Source: an uncultured Clostridia bacterium (lineage in GTDB: Bacteria; Bacillota; Clostridia; Christensenellales; UBA1242). From it: a DNA stretch of 64,000 nt. The notes beneath the pieces were generated by a model. It did no database searches and was not told the DNA's origin. It saw only the letters and a list, made by a program, of their open reading frames with translations. The position numbers and the translations under genes were made by a program. The DNA lies in contig CAKVGK010000002.1 of NCBI GenBank assembly GCA_934747385.1, positions 124,001 to 188,000 on the forward strand, given 5' to 3'. Of the stretch, positions 8,574-16,410 are shown piece after piece; the stretch's first letter is position 1, and every line of letters starts with the position of its first letter.

Positions 8574-9110
8574 ATGGAGCAAGAAAATAGTCAAAATGCA
8601 ATTTTTTGTGACCCCAACGCCTTTATTCAGGGGGCTGAACGCAAGCAACCCAAAAAAGTGGTTTTTGCTGAACCTTACGACTGTTTGCCAACATTTTACA
8701 TAGACAACAACTTTAAAAAACACAATTGTGATTGCTTGCCAAAGCCGCCAAAGCCACCATGTGCGCCTCCGCGCCCAAATTGTGGGGGAGATTGTACAAA
8801 ACCTCCAAAATTCACGGACGGATTTTCGCTTAAATCGCTTGCACCAATTTTGTTGGGGTTGCTTGGCAAAAACGGAAATACCGACATAACAAAACTTCTT
8901 TCTAACTTTTCACCAGAGCAGGGCACCACTGGTTTTGATATACAAAAAATTATAGGTTTGGTTGGTCAAAACCCCAAAATTTTGGAGAGTGTTTTGTCAA
9001 TGTTTAAGGGCGGAGGGTTGGGAGGCTTGTTTAAAAAGAAAGCCAAACCAACCGAACAAAAGGCTAAGCAAACCGACCATATTATAAAAAATTACACTCG
9101 TGTTGAATGA
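8574..9110 (+). CDS. Hypothetical protein with Pro/Cys-rich centre
   Basis: 178 residues of unknown function. A polar N-terminal third is followed by a Pro/Cys segment (residues about 54-80: CLPKPPKPP, CAPPRPNCGGDC, KPP), then a hydrophobic-helix region (LAPILLGLLGK, KIIGLVGQ), a Gly patch (GGGLGGLF) and a basic tail. Coat-like or surface-associated proteins of spore formers can look like this, but I see no diagnostic motif. The ribosome site is weak. It ends at TGA just before a bidirectional terminator, which supports TGA as a stop in this genome. Confidence 0.65.
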   Translation: MEQENSQNAIFCDPNAFIQGAERKQPKKVVFAEPYDCLPTFYIDNNFKKHNCDCLPKPPKPPCAPPRPNCGGDCTKPPKFTDGFSLKSLAPILLGLLGKNGNTDITKLLSNFSPEQGTTGFDIQKIIGLVGQNPKILESVLSMFKGGGLGGLFKKKAKPTEQKAKQTDHIIKNYTRVE

Positions 9111-9134
9111 GTGCAGATTGTTTGAGTTGTGAAT

Positions 9135-9164
9135 AAAAAAAGAATGCTAAAAGCATTCTTTTTT
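9135..9164. terminator. Bidirectional terminator
   Basis: A-run, AGAATGCT/AGCATTCT stem, T-run; it serves both convergent genes at 8574 and 9169. Confidence 0.85.
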
Positions 9165-9168
9165 AGTG

Positions 9169-9774
9169 TTAGAAAAACAAACCTTTTTCATTTTCTAAAT
9201 CCCAAATTTCCACACGGTTTAATTTGGCAATTTCAGTGCTCAGTTTCATGATTGTTGGGGTAATCAACTCTTCAACAGTTATGGCTTTGCCTTTTTTGAA
9301 TTTGCACACCCAGTCTTCATGAATTGAAGAGAATGAGTGATCCAATTCTTGCCAGTTTACGTGCCAGCCTTTAGTTTTTAAGAAGGCAATAATTGTGGCA
9401 ACTGTTGCGTGGTCATAACCAAATTTGCCAAAGTCAATAACCGCTTCAGTTTTCTTTTGGCTTAAAACGTCATTCAAAACCTTTTGTGCTTCAAGGAGTT
9501 CTTGCTTTAAGCAAAATGACTTTGCGCCGTCAATGTAAGCGGCAATCAAAATTTTACTAAATTTAATGTTTTCAGGAACTTCAATTTTTGTGCTTTCTTC
9601 GCCAAAAAGTTTTGCTCCATTTGTGCTCATAAAACAGCTAGCAATCTGCTCGTTTTCACTTAAAAACCCACCAAAATTAACATTGAGTTCAGAGTTGGTG
9701 TTCTGCTCAATAATTTTAAAAACATCAGCTGAAACATTTTTAAGTTCAAAATCTTTTGTGTTAGTATTGCTCAT
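9169..9774 (-). CDS. Hypothetical protein
   Basis: 201 residues with no motif I recognise. It looks soluble and mixed alpha/beta, without signal peptide or membrane helices. A GAGG ribosome site precedes the ATG. It sits where nadD is often found after obg-yhbY in Bacillota, but it lacks the HxGH nucleotidyltransferase motif, so it is not NadD. Confidence 0.65.
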   Translation of the reverse strand: MSNTNTKDFELKNVSADVFKIIEQNTNSELNVNFGGFLSENEQIASCFMSTNGAKLFGEESTKIEVPENIKFSKILIAAYIDGAKSFCLKQELLEAQKVLNDVLSQKKTEAVIDFGKFGYDHATVATIIAFLKTKGWHVNWQELDHSFSSIHEDWVCKFKKGKAITVEELITPTIMKLSTEIAKLNRVEIWDLENEKGLFF

Positions 9775-9826
9775 TTTTTCCTCACTTATATAAACATTCT
9801 AAAATAAAAGCATTAAATTGTCAATA

Positions 9827-10117
9827 TTAAAGCACGTGTTTAATGTTTTTCTTTTCGCTGTGGCGATATAAAACAATCTTTTTGCCAATAGTGGTAACAA
9901 CTTCTGCACCAAGTTTAACAGCCATTTCTGTAAGTTCAAATTCAGTTGGTTGAATGGTATTTTCTTGCATGGCAATTTTGATAAGTTCGTGGTCAAAAAG
10001 TTGTTGTTCAATCTGTGTTAAAACGTTTTGTGTGAACCCGTCTTTGCCAACCCAAACAACAGGTTTAAGTTGACTTGCCAAACTTCTAAGTTCTATTCTT
10101 TGTTTTTTGTCTAACAT
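9827..10117 (-). CDS. yhbY: YhbY/CRM-domain RNA-binding protein
   Basis: Single CRM-domain protein that associates with pre-50S ribosomal particles. 96 residues, the usual length. The family loop GKxGxT appears as GKDGFT, preceded by LRSLASQLKPVVWVG and followed by the conserved HELIK. Strong GAGGAG site. Gene order nth-obg-yhbY on the minus strand groups it with the ribosome-assembly GTPase Obg. Confidence 0.93.
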   Translation of the reverse strand: MLDKKQRIELRSLASQLKPVVWVGKDGFTQNVLTQIEQQLFDHELIKIAMQENTIQPTEFELTEMAVKLGAEVVTTIGKKIVLYRHSEKKNIKHVL

Positions 10118-10244
10118 AGTTTTCTCCTCATAAATTTTTAAAAATTTTAATTTTTTACTTAAATTTGCACTGATTTTTACATTTTTTTGATAAATTTTTA
10201 ATATTTTTTAAATTTTTTTGTTAATTTGCAATAATTTTTAGTGC

Positions 10245-11513
10245 TTAAAAGTAAATTTCATATTGCAATGAACCGAAGATGACAGTGTCGCCATCAACGC
10301 AACCTGCTTCTTTAAGTTTGTCGTAAATTCCGTCTTTTTGTAATCTCATTTGAAAGTAGGCAAGTGACTGAGTGTCGTTAAACACAATGCCGCGTTGCAA
10401 CTCGTTTAAATAACCACCGCTAACCTCAAACACATGAGGTTCAAGCATTTCAATTTTAACGCTGGTTGTGTCTTTATTTGCAAGTTGTGTTTGTTCAACA
10501 GGAATAGGCTCAGGTTTTGGCAAGGTCTTAAGTTTTGCATAAACTTTTTTAATTAAGTCATTCACATTTTGATGAGTAACACTGCTGATTGGAACAATCT
10601 CCACATTATCCTTAATTTTGTTGCGGAAATAGTTAATTTTTTCATCAATATTTTCAACCAAATCGAGTTTGGTGAACACAACAATTTGTGGTAACTCTGC
10701 CAAACGTTCATTATATTTTTTAAGTTCTTTATTAATGGTTAAGTAATCTTCAACAATGTCGTTGCCATAATAGCCAGAAGCATCAATCACATGCACAACC
10801 AGTCTGGTGCGCTCAATGTGTGCCAAAAATTCGTGACCCAAGCCAGCGCCCTCACTTGCACCATCAATAAGCCCAGGTATATCTGCCACAACAAAACTAT
10901 CGTCAAAAATTTTAACAACACCAAGGTTTGGACTGAGAGTTGTGAATTCATAGTCGGCAATTTTAGGCTTTGCATTTGTGATAACGCTAAGCAAAGTTGA
11001 TTTTCCAACATTTGGTTTTCCCACAAGGGCAACGTCTGCAATGGTTTTTAATTCAAGCACAACTTTATACCATTCTGTTACTTCGCCAAGTTGGCTAAAC
11101 CTTGGGGATTGGCGAGTAGGGGATTTGAAAAAATTGTTTCCTTTGCCGCCTCGACCGCCTGGTAGTGCTAAATAAACCTGCCCATCAAAATACATGTCGG
11201 CAAGAACTTGGTCCGTGCTGGCGTCTTTAATAACAGTTCCGCATGGCACTTTAATGTAAACGTCTTTGCCATTTTTGCCATTTTGCAATTTTCCGCTTCC
11301 GCCTTCGCCGTTCTCTGCTTCAAACTTTTTAACATACTGAAAATCAATCAATGTGTTTTTGTTTTTGTCTGCAACAAAAAATATAGAGCCGCCATTGCCG
11401 CCATCTCCACCGTCTGGGCCGCCTCGTTCAACAAATTTTTCGCGATGGAAGTTAACTTTTCCGCTTCCGCCGTTTCCTGATTTTATGCTTATTGTAACTT
11501 TATCTGTGTTCAT
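10245..11513 (-). CDS. obg: Obg/CgtA ribosome-assembly GTPase
   Basis: Essential GTPase of 50S assembly and stress signalling. Gly-rich Obg fold (residues 1-158, GGDGGNGG type repeats), GTPase domain with P-loop GKPNVGKS (165-172), G3 region DIPGLIDGASEG, and TKLD as the guanine-specificity motif, then a C-terminal OCT domain (about 350-422). AAAAAGG site upstream of ATG. It overlaps the 3' end of nth by 14 bases. rpmA, the common upstream neighbour in Bacillota, is not here. Confidence 0.97.
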   Translation of the reverse strand: MNTDKVTISIKSGNGGSGKVNFHREKFVERGGPDGGDGGNGGSIFFVADKNKNTLIDFQYVKKFEAENGEGGSGKLQNGKNGKDVYIKVPCGTVIKDASTDQVLADMYFDGQVYLALPGGRGGKGNNFFKSPTRQSPRFSQLGEVTEWYKVVLELKTIADVALVGKPNVGKSTLLSVITNAKPKIADYEFTTLSPNLGVVKIFDDSFVVADIPGLIDGASEGAGLGHEFLAHIERTRLVVHVIDASGYYGNDIVEDYLTINKELKKYNERLAELPQIVVFTKLDLVENIDEKINYFRNKIKDNVEIVPISSVTHQNVNDLIKKVYAKLKTLPKPEPIPVEQTQLANKDTTSVKIEMLEPHVFEVSGGYLNELQRGIVFNDTQSLAYFQMRLQKDGIYDKLKEAGCVDGDTVIFGSLQYEIYF

Positions 11514-12132
11514 AATTTTCCTTTTTACAAATGTTTTTTAATTTGCATGTTTCGCATTTTGGATTGATTGCCTTGCATTTCTCACGCCCAAACCAAATAA
11601 GTTGATGATGAAATTTTGTTCTTCTGTTGTTGGGAACGGATTTTAGCAAATCATTTTCACACTGAACTGGAGTGGAGTTTTTGCTAGTTAAACTCAGGCG
11701 CTTGCTAATTCTGTGTACATGTGTGTCAACCGCAATGGTTTGAGAATCAAATGCAATGCCCATCACAACGTTGGCAGTTTTCCTGCCCACGCCTTTAAGG
11801 CTTACAAGTTGTTCCATTTTGTTTGGCACCACGCCATTGAAGCGGTCAATCAAATCTTTGCTTAGGCTTATTATTGCCTTTGCTTTGTTGTTGTAAAACC
11901 CACAAGGATAAATAATTTTCTTCAAATTTTCCTCGCCCAATTCCAACATTTTTTCTGGTGTTGGGGCAACAAGAAACAATTGCTTGCTAACTTGATTCAC
12001 GCGTTTGTCTGTGCATTGCGCAGAAAGAACAACCGCCACAAGAAGTTGATAAGGTGTGTTAAATTCAAGCGCACATTTTGGGTCAGGGTACAATTCATCA
12101 AGAAAATCAAAAATCTTTTTCATTTTCTGCAT
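11500..12132 (-). CDS. nth: Endonuclease III (DNA glycosylase/AP lyase)
   Basis: Base-excision repair enzyme for oxidised pyrimidines. 210 residues; helix-hairpin-helix LKGVGRKTANV with catalytic Lys118, then Asp136 in VDTHVHR, and the 4Fe-4S ligands Cys186, 193, 196 and 202 in the C-x6-C-x2-C-x5-C pattern. All catalytic and cluster residues are present. ATG at 12132 has no obvious ribosome site; an internal Met three residues on is an alternative. Confidence 0.96.
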   Translation of the reverse strand: MQKMKKIFDFLDELYPDPKCALEFNTPYQLLVAVVLSAQCTDKRVNQVSKQLFLVAPTPEKMLELGEENLKKIIYPCGFYNNKAKAIISLSKDLIDRFNGVVPNKMEQLVSLKGVGRKTANVVMGIAFDSQTIAVDTHVHRISKRLSLTSKNSTPVQCENDLLKSVPNNRRTKFHHQLIWFGREKCKAINPKCETCKLKNICKKENYEHR

Positions 12133-12224
12133 GTACTAATACTATCAAATTTCAAGCAAATAGTCAATGGAGTTTAAATTAAAAACCACCAACTTCATTA
12201 AAAAAAATTCAACCGCAAACTGTC

Positions 12225-12260
12225 ATTAATTCAAAACGCAGTTCAATTAGTTGAATTAAT
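12225..12260. repeat. Inverted repeat upstream of nth
   Basis: ATTAATTCAA and TTGAATTAAT form a perfect 10-bp inverted repeat around 16 bases, which itself contains TTCAA-TTAG-TTGAA. No T-run follows on either strand at a terminator-like distance, so it may be an operator or leader hairpin. Confidence 0.45.
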
Positions 12261-12329
12261 AAATTTATTATATCATATTTTAAAACATTTGTCAAATTTT
12301 TGCTTTGATTTGTTAAAACTCGAATTTTT

Positions 12330-12590
12330 TTAAATTATTCTTTCAATTTGCTCGTGAGTTGGCGTTCTTGTAACTAAAAACACACCCCAAAACCCTTGCA
12401 GTCGCGAAGATTGTACCAGATTTGAAATTTGTGTTAGGTAATAAAAATCCACCTTCAAACTTAATCCACAACTTTGCGCAATGTTACGAGGAGTGTTGAT
12501 TGTTGAAGAAGAAATTCCAAATTGTTTTAAAATTTTGGCAAAAGCGTAAAGCGAATTGCGGGAACTGTAAGAAATGATTATATATTTCAT
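12330..12590 (-). CDS. DUF3343 (putative Se/S carrier-like) protein
   Basis: 86 residues. The start is set at the internal Met followed by KYIIISYSS, with an AAAGGAA site; the upstream extension in this frame runs into the divergent gene and lacks family character. The core SLYAFAKILKQFGISSSTINTPRNIAQSCGLSL (shown here only by its start and end features: STINTPRN and SCGLSL) fits DUF3343, whose members often sit beside NifS-type desulfurases and selenium genes and carry a conserved SCG cysteine. It is divergent from a cysteine desulfurase 101 bases away, consistent with sulfur or selenium handling. Confidence 0.82.
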   Translation of the reverse strand: MKYIIISYSSRNSLYAFAKILKQFGISSSTINTPRNIAQSCGLSLKVDFYYLTQISNLVQSSRLQGFWGVFLVTRTPTHEQIERII

Positions 12591-12691
12591 AATTTTTTCC
12601 TTTGCAACCAAAATCAGGTTGTTAAAACATTTTATTTTAGGCGTATCAATTTGGTTAACGCAAATTTTTGTTTTGACGCATATCTTGAAGT

Positions 12692-13816
12692 ATGATATAT
12701 TTTGACAATGCTGCAACAAGTTATTACAAGCCTGCATGTGTAAAACATGCGGTTAAGCAGGCTTGCAATTTTTTAACGGCAAATCCAGGTAGAAGCGGGC
12801 ATAAACCATCAATAGAAGCAGGGGAAATGGTGTTTGAAACTCGTGAAAAACTTAAAAATCTTATGAATGCGCCAAACCATCAAGTTGTGTTCACCAAAAA
12901 TTGTACAGAGGCTTTAAATTTGGCATTGTTTGGCTGTCTGTCTGCCGGCGATGGAGTAATAACCAGTTGTTTTGAGCATAATTCTGTTCTGCGCCCTCTT
13001 GAATTTTTAAAGTCTGTGGGTGTTAAAATTGAAGTTTTGGATTGCTCTTTGGCAGAATTTCACACAAAACTGAACGACGCCATATCGCCAAGCACAAAAT
13101 TGGTTGTTGTTACAGGAATGAGCAATGTAACTGGCGAGTCACCAAACTTAGTCAAGGTTGGAGAAGTGTGCAAAAATCACAATGTCTTGCTGCTTGTTGA
13201 TGGGGCTCAGTCAACAGGACATATGGACATTGACTTGGAAAAAATGAACATAGATATGTATTCTTTTGCGGGGCATAAGGGGCTTTGTTCAATCACAGGC
13301 ATAGGTGGGCTGTTTTTAAAAGACAATATTCGTTTAAAACCTCTGCTTTATGGCGGAACAGGCACAGAAAGCAACAACCTAATTCAGCCAAAAGATTTGC
13401 CGGAAGGCTTGGAGGCTGGCACATTGCCAACAATCCCAATTGCAAGTTTAAATGCTGGAGTTGATTTTGTTTCAAAAAACAAGACGCACTTGCTTGAAAA
13501 AGAAGAGGAGCTTTCCAGATATATGTTCAAACGTTTAGTGAGTGTTAAAAATATAATCATGTACTCTTCTGCCGCCAGCAAAAATGTGTTCAGTTTTAAC
13601 ATTATAGGCATTGACTCCATGCTGGTGGCGGACATATTGAACGAAAAATACGGTGTATGCGTGCGTGCAGGACTGCATTGTGCACCGCTTGTTCACAAAA
13701 AGCTTGGCAGTTTGCAGATTGGGGCGGTTAGGGCGTCAATTGATTTTGCAAACACCAAACAAGAAATAGACTATTTTGTGCGCGCTTTAAACGAAATTGC
13801 TGCTAATCTGTGTTGA
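12692..13816 (+). CDS. Cysteine desulfurase-family aminotransferase class V
   Basis: PLP enzyme predicted to remove sulfur (or selenium) from cysteine. 374 residues: FDNAATSYYKP at the start, VDGAQSTGH (PLP-contact Asp/Gln), SFAGHKGL with the Schiff-base Lys, GTESN, and RAGLHCAP with the catalytic Cys near the C-terminus. This pattern matches the group found beside DUF3343 and selenium genes rather than IscS/SufS operon members; no Suf or Isc genes are nearby. The start region overlaps no gene but the promoter must lie in the 101-base divergent gap. Confidence 0.92.
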   Translation: MIYFDNAATSYYKPACVKHAVKQACNFLTANPGRSGHKPSIEAGEMVFETREKLKNLMNAPNHQVVFTKNCTEALNLALFGCLSAGDGVITSCFEHNSVLRPLEFLKSVGVKIEVLDCSLAEFHTKLNDAISPSTKLVVVTGMSNVTGESPNLVKVGEVCKNHNVLLLVDGAQSTGHMDIDLEKMNIDMYSFAGHKGLCSITGIGGLFLKDNIRLKPLLYGGTGTESNNLIQPKDLPEGLEAGTLPTIPIASLNAGVDFVSKNKTHLLEKEEELSRYMFKRLVSVKNIIMYSSAASKNVFSFNIIGIDSMLVADILNEKYGVCVRAGLHCAPLVHKKLGSLQIGAVRASIDFANTKQEIDYFVRALNEIAANLC

Positions 13817-14567
13817 ATATTGGCAAAATTTTGCACAGCAATGAAAACAACATAAGCATGCTTCCAAAAATGATATAGTAAAAATTAAAAGGTAAAATCA
13901 AACTGCTAAATAAAAGCACAAGTCCGCACAAAAAGTAAGATTTTGCCTTTGCTGGCTTAAATATGTTTTTTGCAAACTCTTTAAAACTAAATTTTGCGTC
14001 GTTAAGGTTCAATCCGTCGCAGTTAATTTTTATCTGTTTGTCTGCAAAAATTTGTGCCAGTTTTTGCTTATTGATTATATCTATCTTTTTGTCAATAAGC
14101 AAATTTTGGTTAAAATTTTCAGTTTCGCCACAAACAATGTGAAGGCTAGAAAAATTCAAATTTCTAGCTTGTGCGATGAGGTTTATAAACGCATTTTGCG
14201 TTAAAATTTCGCTTTCAGTCAAAATAAAATATAAATTTTCACCCTTAACAAAAAAACAACCATTCTCACTTTCTATTTCAAATGCGGACTTTATTATATT
14301 CGTTTGCTCTTTTTTGTTCAGCAGTCTAAATGCCAAAAATGTTTTTTCGTTGGCTTCTTTTGTCTGCTTAAAATTTTCAATTTTTGCCTGTTTTTTGTGT
14401 GAAAAATAAAATAATACAAAACAAATCGCGCCAGTTGCCACAAGGCTAATGAAAAAAGTGGAAACCAAATTCCTAACATAAAAATTGACCCATGCAAAAC
14501 AGATTAAGAACACTCCAGCAGTTATAAAAACGCGGTCTATTAAATTGATAATTCTAAATTTTGACAT
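13803..14567 (-). CDS. Hypothetical membrane protein with paired terminal TM hairpins
   Basis: 254 residues from the ATG at 14567 (an upstream TTG would add 16). Two hydrophobic helices near the N-terminus (VFITAGVFLICFAW; FFISLVATGAICFVLF), a soluble middle of about 140 residues, and two more near the C-terminus (YFLCGLVLLFSSLILPF; YIIFGSMLMLFSLL). The loop would be cytoplasmic. The middle region does not match a family I can name. It overlaps the end of the desulfurase by 14 bases in convergent orientation. Confidence 0.7.
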   Translation of the reverse strand: MSKFRIINLIDRVFITAGVFLICFAWVNFYVRNLVSTFFISLVATGAICFVLFYFSHKKQAKIENFKQTKEANEKTFLAFRLLNKKEQTNIIKSAFEIESENGCFFVKGENLYFILTESEILTQNAFINLIAQARNLNFSSLHIVCGETENFNQNLLIDKKIDIINKQKLAQIFADKQIKINCDGLNLNDAKFSFKEFAKNIFKPAKAKSYFLCGLVLLFSSLILPFNFYYIIFGSMLMLFSLLCKILPIFNTD

Positions 14568-14657
14568 ATTAAAATTTTTGCCAAATTGCTGAAAATAAAA
14601 CAAATTTGCAGCCAAAAATTACCATAAAACAAAAAATTAAATTGTTACACAATTAAT

Positions 14658-14686
14658 TTGACAAAACCTGACAATAAATATAAAAT
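14658..14686 (+). promoter_or_regulatory. Promoter of the phosphorylase-tsaE-tsaB/rimI operon
   Basis: TTGACA, 17 bp, TAAAAT; followed by an AGGGGAA ribosome site before the ATG at 14708. Confidence 0.65.
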
Positions 14687-14707
14687 TGTTACATAGGGGA
14701 AAATATT

Positions 14708-15997
14708 ATGAAGATTGAAGAAGAGAAAAATCCTTTGAACATGAGCAAGTTCATTGTGCGCAAAGCAAAAGCGGAAAGTTTGTCGCAGCAGGATTATAAG
14801 GCAATTGTAAACCATATCATGGCTTTTGGGTTGGACAAACACACTAAAAACATGTTTTATGCACTTGACCAATTTGGTATGACAAAAGACGAAGTCCTTT
14901 ATCTTGCCTTGGCAATTAGGGATAGTGGCAAAGTTTTCCATGCAAATGAATGCGTTTTGGAAAAACACTCAACAGGCGGCATTGGAGATAGCACCAGCGT
15001 GGTTTTAATTCCATTGTTGAGCAGTTTGGGGTATAAAATCATCAAAACAAGCGGAAAATCTTTGGTGTTTGCAAACGGCAGCGCAGATAGGTTTAAAGCA
15101 ATTCCAGGTTTTGAACCAATTGAATATAAGCAAATCAACAAAGCGCTTTCAAAAAACAACGCGTGCATTTTGGCTCATGGCGAAGAATATTGTCCAGCAG
15201 ACTCTGTGCTTTTCAAAATCATTGAAACTTATCATTTTGAGGATAATATCAACTTTTTGGCAGCGTCAATTGTTGCAAAAAAATTAACAAGTGACGCACG
15301 TATTGTATTGGTTGATATTAAGTATGGCGAAGCAAGCACAATTGCCAAATATGGCACAGCGTGCAGGCTTGCAGGTTTGCTTAAACATATGTTCAAAAAA
15401 TGTGGTGTGAAATGCATTATTGCAATTTCAAACACTCACCAATTGATTGGTGAAAGCGTGGGTAATGCTGTTGAAGTTATAGACGCACTCAATGTGCTTA
15501 AAGGCAAACAAAACATGTTGAGGGAGGTTTCTGTTAAATACGCGGTTGAAATGATGCTTAAAGCGGACACTCGCCTAAATAAAAAAGACGCTTACGATAT
15601 GGCAGTTATGGCGCTAGATGGTGGGCTTGCATACAACCAATTTTTGGACATTGTGCGCACCCAGCATGGTGATGTTAAGGCTGTTAAAGACGGCAAAATC
15701 TTTAATCCTAAAGAATCAATTGTTTTCAGAACAAGCAAATCTGGTTATGTTGGCAATATAAATGCATTGTTGATGGGTGAACTTATCAGGAGATTGTGTG
15801 CTGAAAACCACAACAATAACATTGGTTTGGTTGTTGACGTTAAAATTGGTGATTATGTGAACGCGGGTGACAAAATTTTAACCTTGTATTGTGAAAACAA
15901 AAAAGACGTTCAAAATTATATTGAAGCAATCAAAGGTTGCGTTCGCTTAACTCATATTAAAGTTAGAAAGATTAATCCAATTAAAAGGTTGGGATAG
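14708..15997 (+). CDS. Thymidine/pyrimidine-nucleoside phosphorylase family protein, divergent
   Basis: Glycosyltransferase family 3-type nucleoside phosphorylase; relatives cleave (deoxy)nucleosides with phosphate. 429 residues with LALAIRDSGK, the phosphate-binding KHSTGGIGD, IPGF, ASIVAKK and a C-terminal barrel-sandwich (GDYVNAGD). Compared with thymidine phosphorylase, SGRGLGHTGGTxDKLESIPGF is SGKSLVFANGSADRFKAIPGF, and the Arg of the APAD...ATRD segment that contacts the pyrimidine is not conserved, while KHS and the SxxxK pair are. Phosphorolysis is likely; the nucleoside (or nucleotide) substrate may differ. First gene of an operon with tsaE. Confidence 0.85.
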   Translation: MKIEEEKNPLNMSKFIVRKAKAESLSQQDYKAIVNHIMAFGLDKHTKNMFYALDQFGMTKDEVLYLALAIRDSGKVFHANECVLEKHSTGGIGDSTSVVLIPLLSSLGYKIIKTSGKSLVFANGSADRFKAIPGFEPIEYKQINKALSKNNACILAHGEEYCPADSVLFKIIETYHFEDNINFLAASIVAKKLTSDARIVLVDIKYGEASTIAKYGTACRLAGLLKHMFKKCGVKCIIAISNTHQLIGESVGNAVEVIDALNVLKGKQNMLREVSVKYAVEMMLKADTRLNKKDAYDMAVMALDGGLAYNQFLDIVRTQHGDVKAVKDGKIFNPKESIVFRTSKSGYVGNINALLMGELIRRLCAENHNNNIGLVVDVKIGDYVNAGDKILTLYCENKKDVQNYIEAIKGCVRLTHIKVRKINPIKRLG

Positions 15998-16410
15998 TGA
16001 AATTAAAAGTTTGCAGTTTAAAGGAAACTGAAGCATTGGCAAATCAATTTGCAGCATCACTTAAAGCAGGTGATGCTGTTGTTTTGCATGGCGATTTGGG
16101 TGCTGGCAAAACAACTTTCACTCAGTTTGTTTTTAAAAGTCTTGGCGTTAAAGAAAGCGTGACAAGCCCAACATTTTCAATTTTAAAAACCTATCATGGC
16201 AAGTTTACTTTGCACCATTTTGACGCTTATAGAATTACAACGGAAGAGGCAATTGAGGCGGGTTTTGATGAAATTTTAAGTCAACCAGACAGTGTTAAAT
16301 TTATTGAATGGAGCGAAAACATTGCTGCATTGTTGCCTAAAAAATTAATAAAAGTTAACATTGAATATGTTGACGAAAACACAAGGATATTTGAAATAAC
16401 TCATGAATAA
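15997..16410 (+). CDS. tsaE: TsaE, ATPase of tRNA t6A synthesis
   Basis: P-loop ATPase of the TsaBDE complex that makes N6-threonylcarbamoyl-adenosine at position 37 of ANN-decoding tRNAs. 137 residues, GDLGAGKTT Walker A, SPTF, LHHFDAYR and FIEWSENI motifs all present. GTG start overlaps the TAG of the previous gene by one base. It overlaps tsaB-rimI by 8 bases; TsaD and TsaC are not in this window. Confidence 0.96.
   Translation: MKLKVCSLKETEALANQFAASLKAGDAVVLHGDLGAGKTTFTQFVFKSLGVKESVTSPTFSILKTYHGKFTLHHFDAYRITTEEAIEAGFDEILSQPDSVKFIEWSENIAALLPKKLIKVNIEYVDENTRIFEITHE

Noticed and set aside
12591..12737. N-terminal extension of the DUF3343 ORF
   Set aside because: It overlaps the divergent desulfurase start and lacks family character; the internal ATG has a ribosome site.
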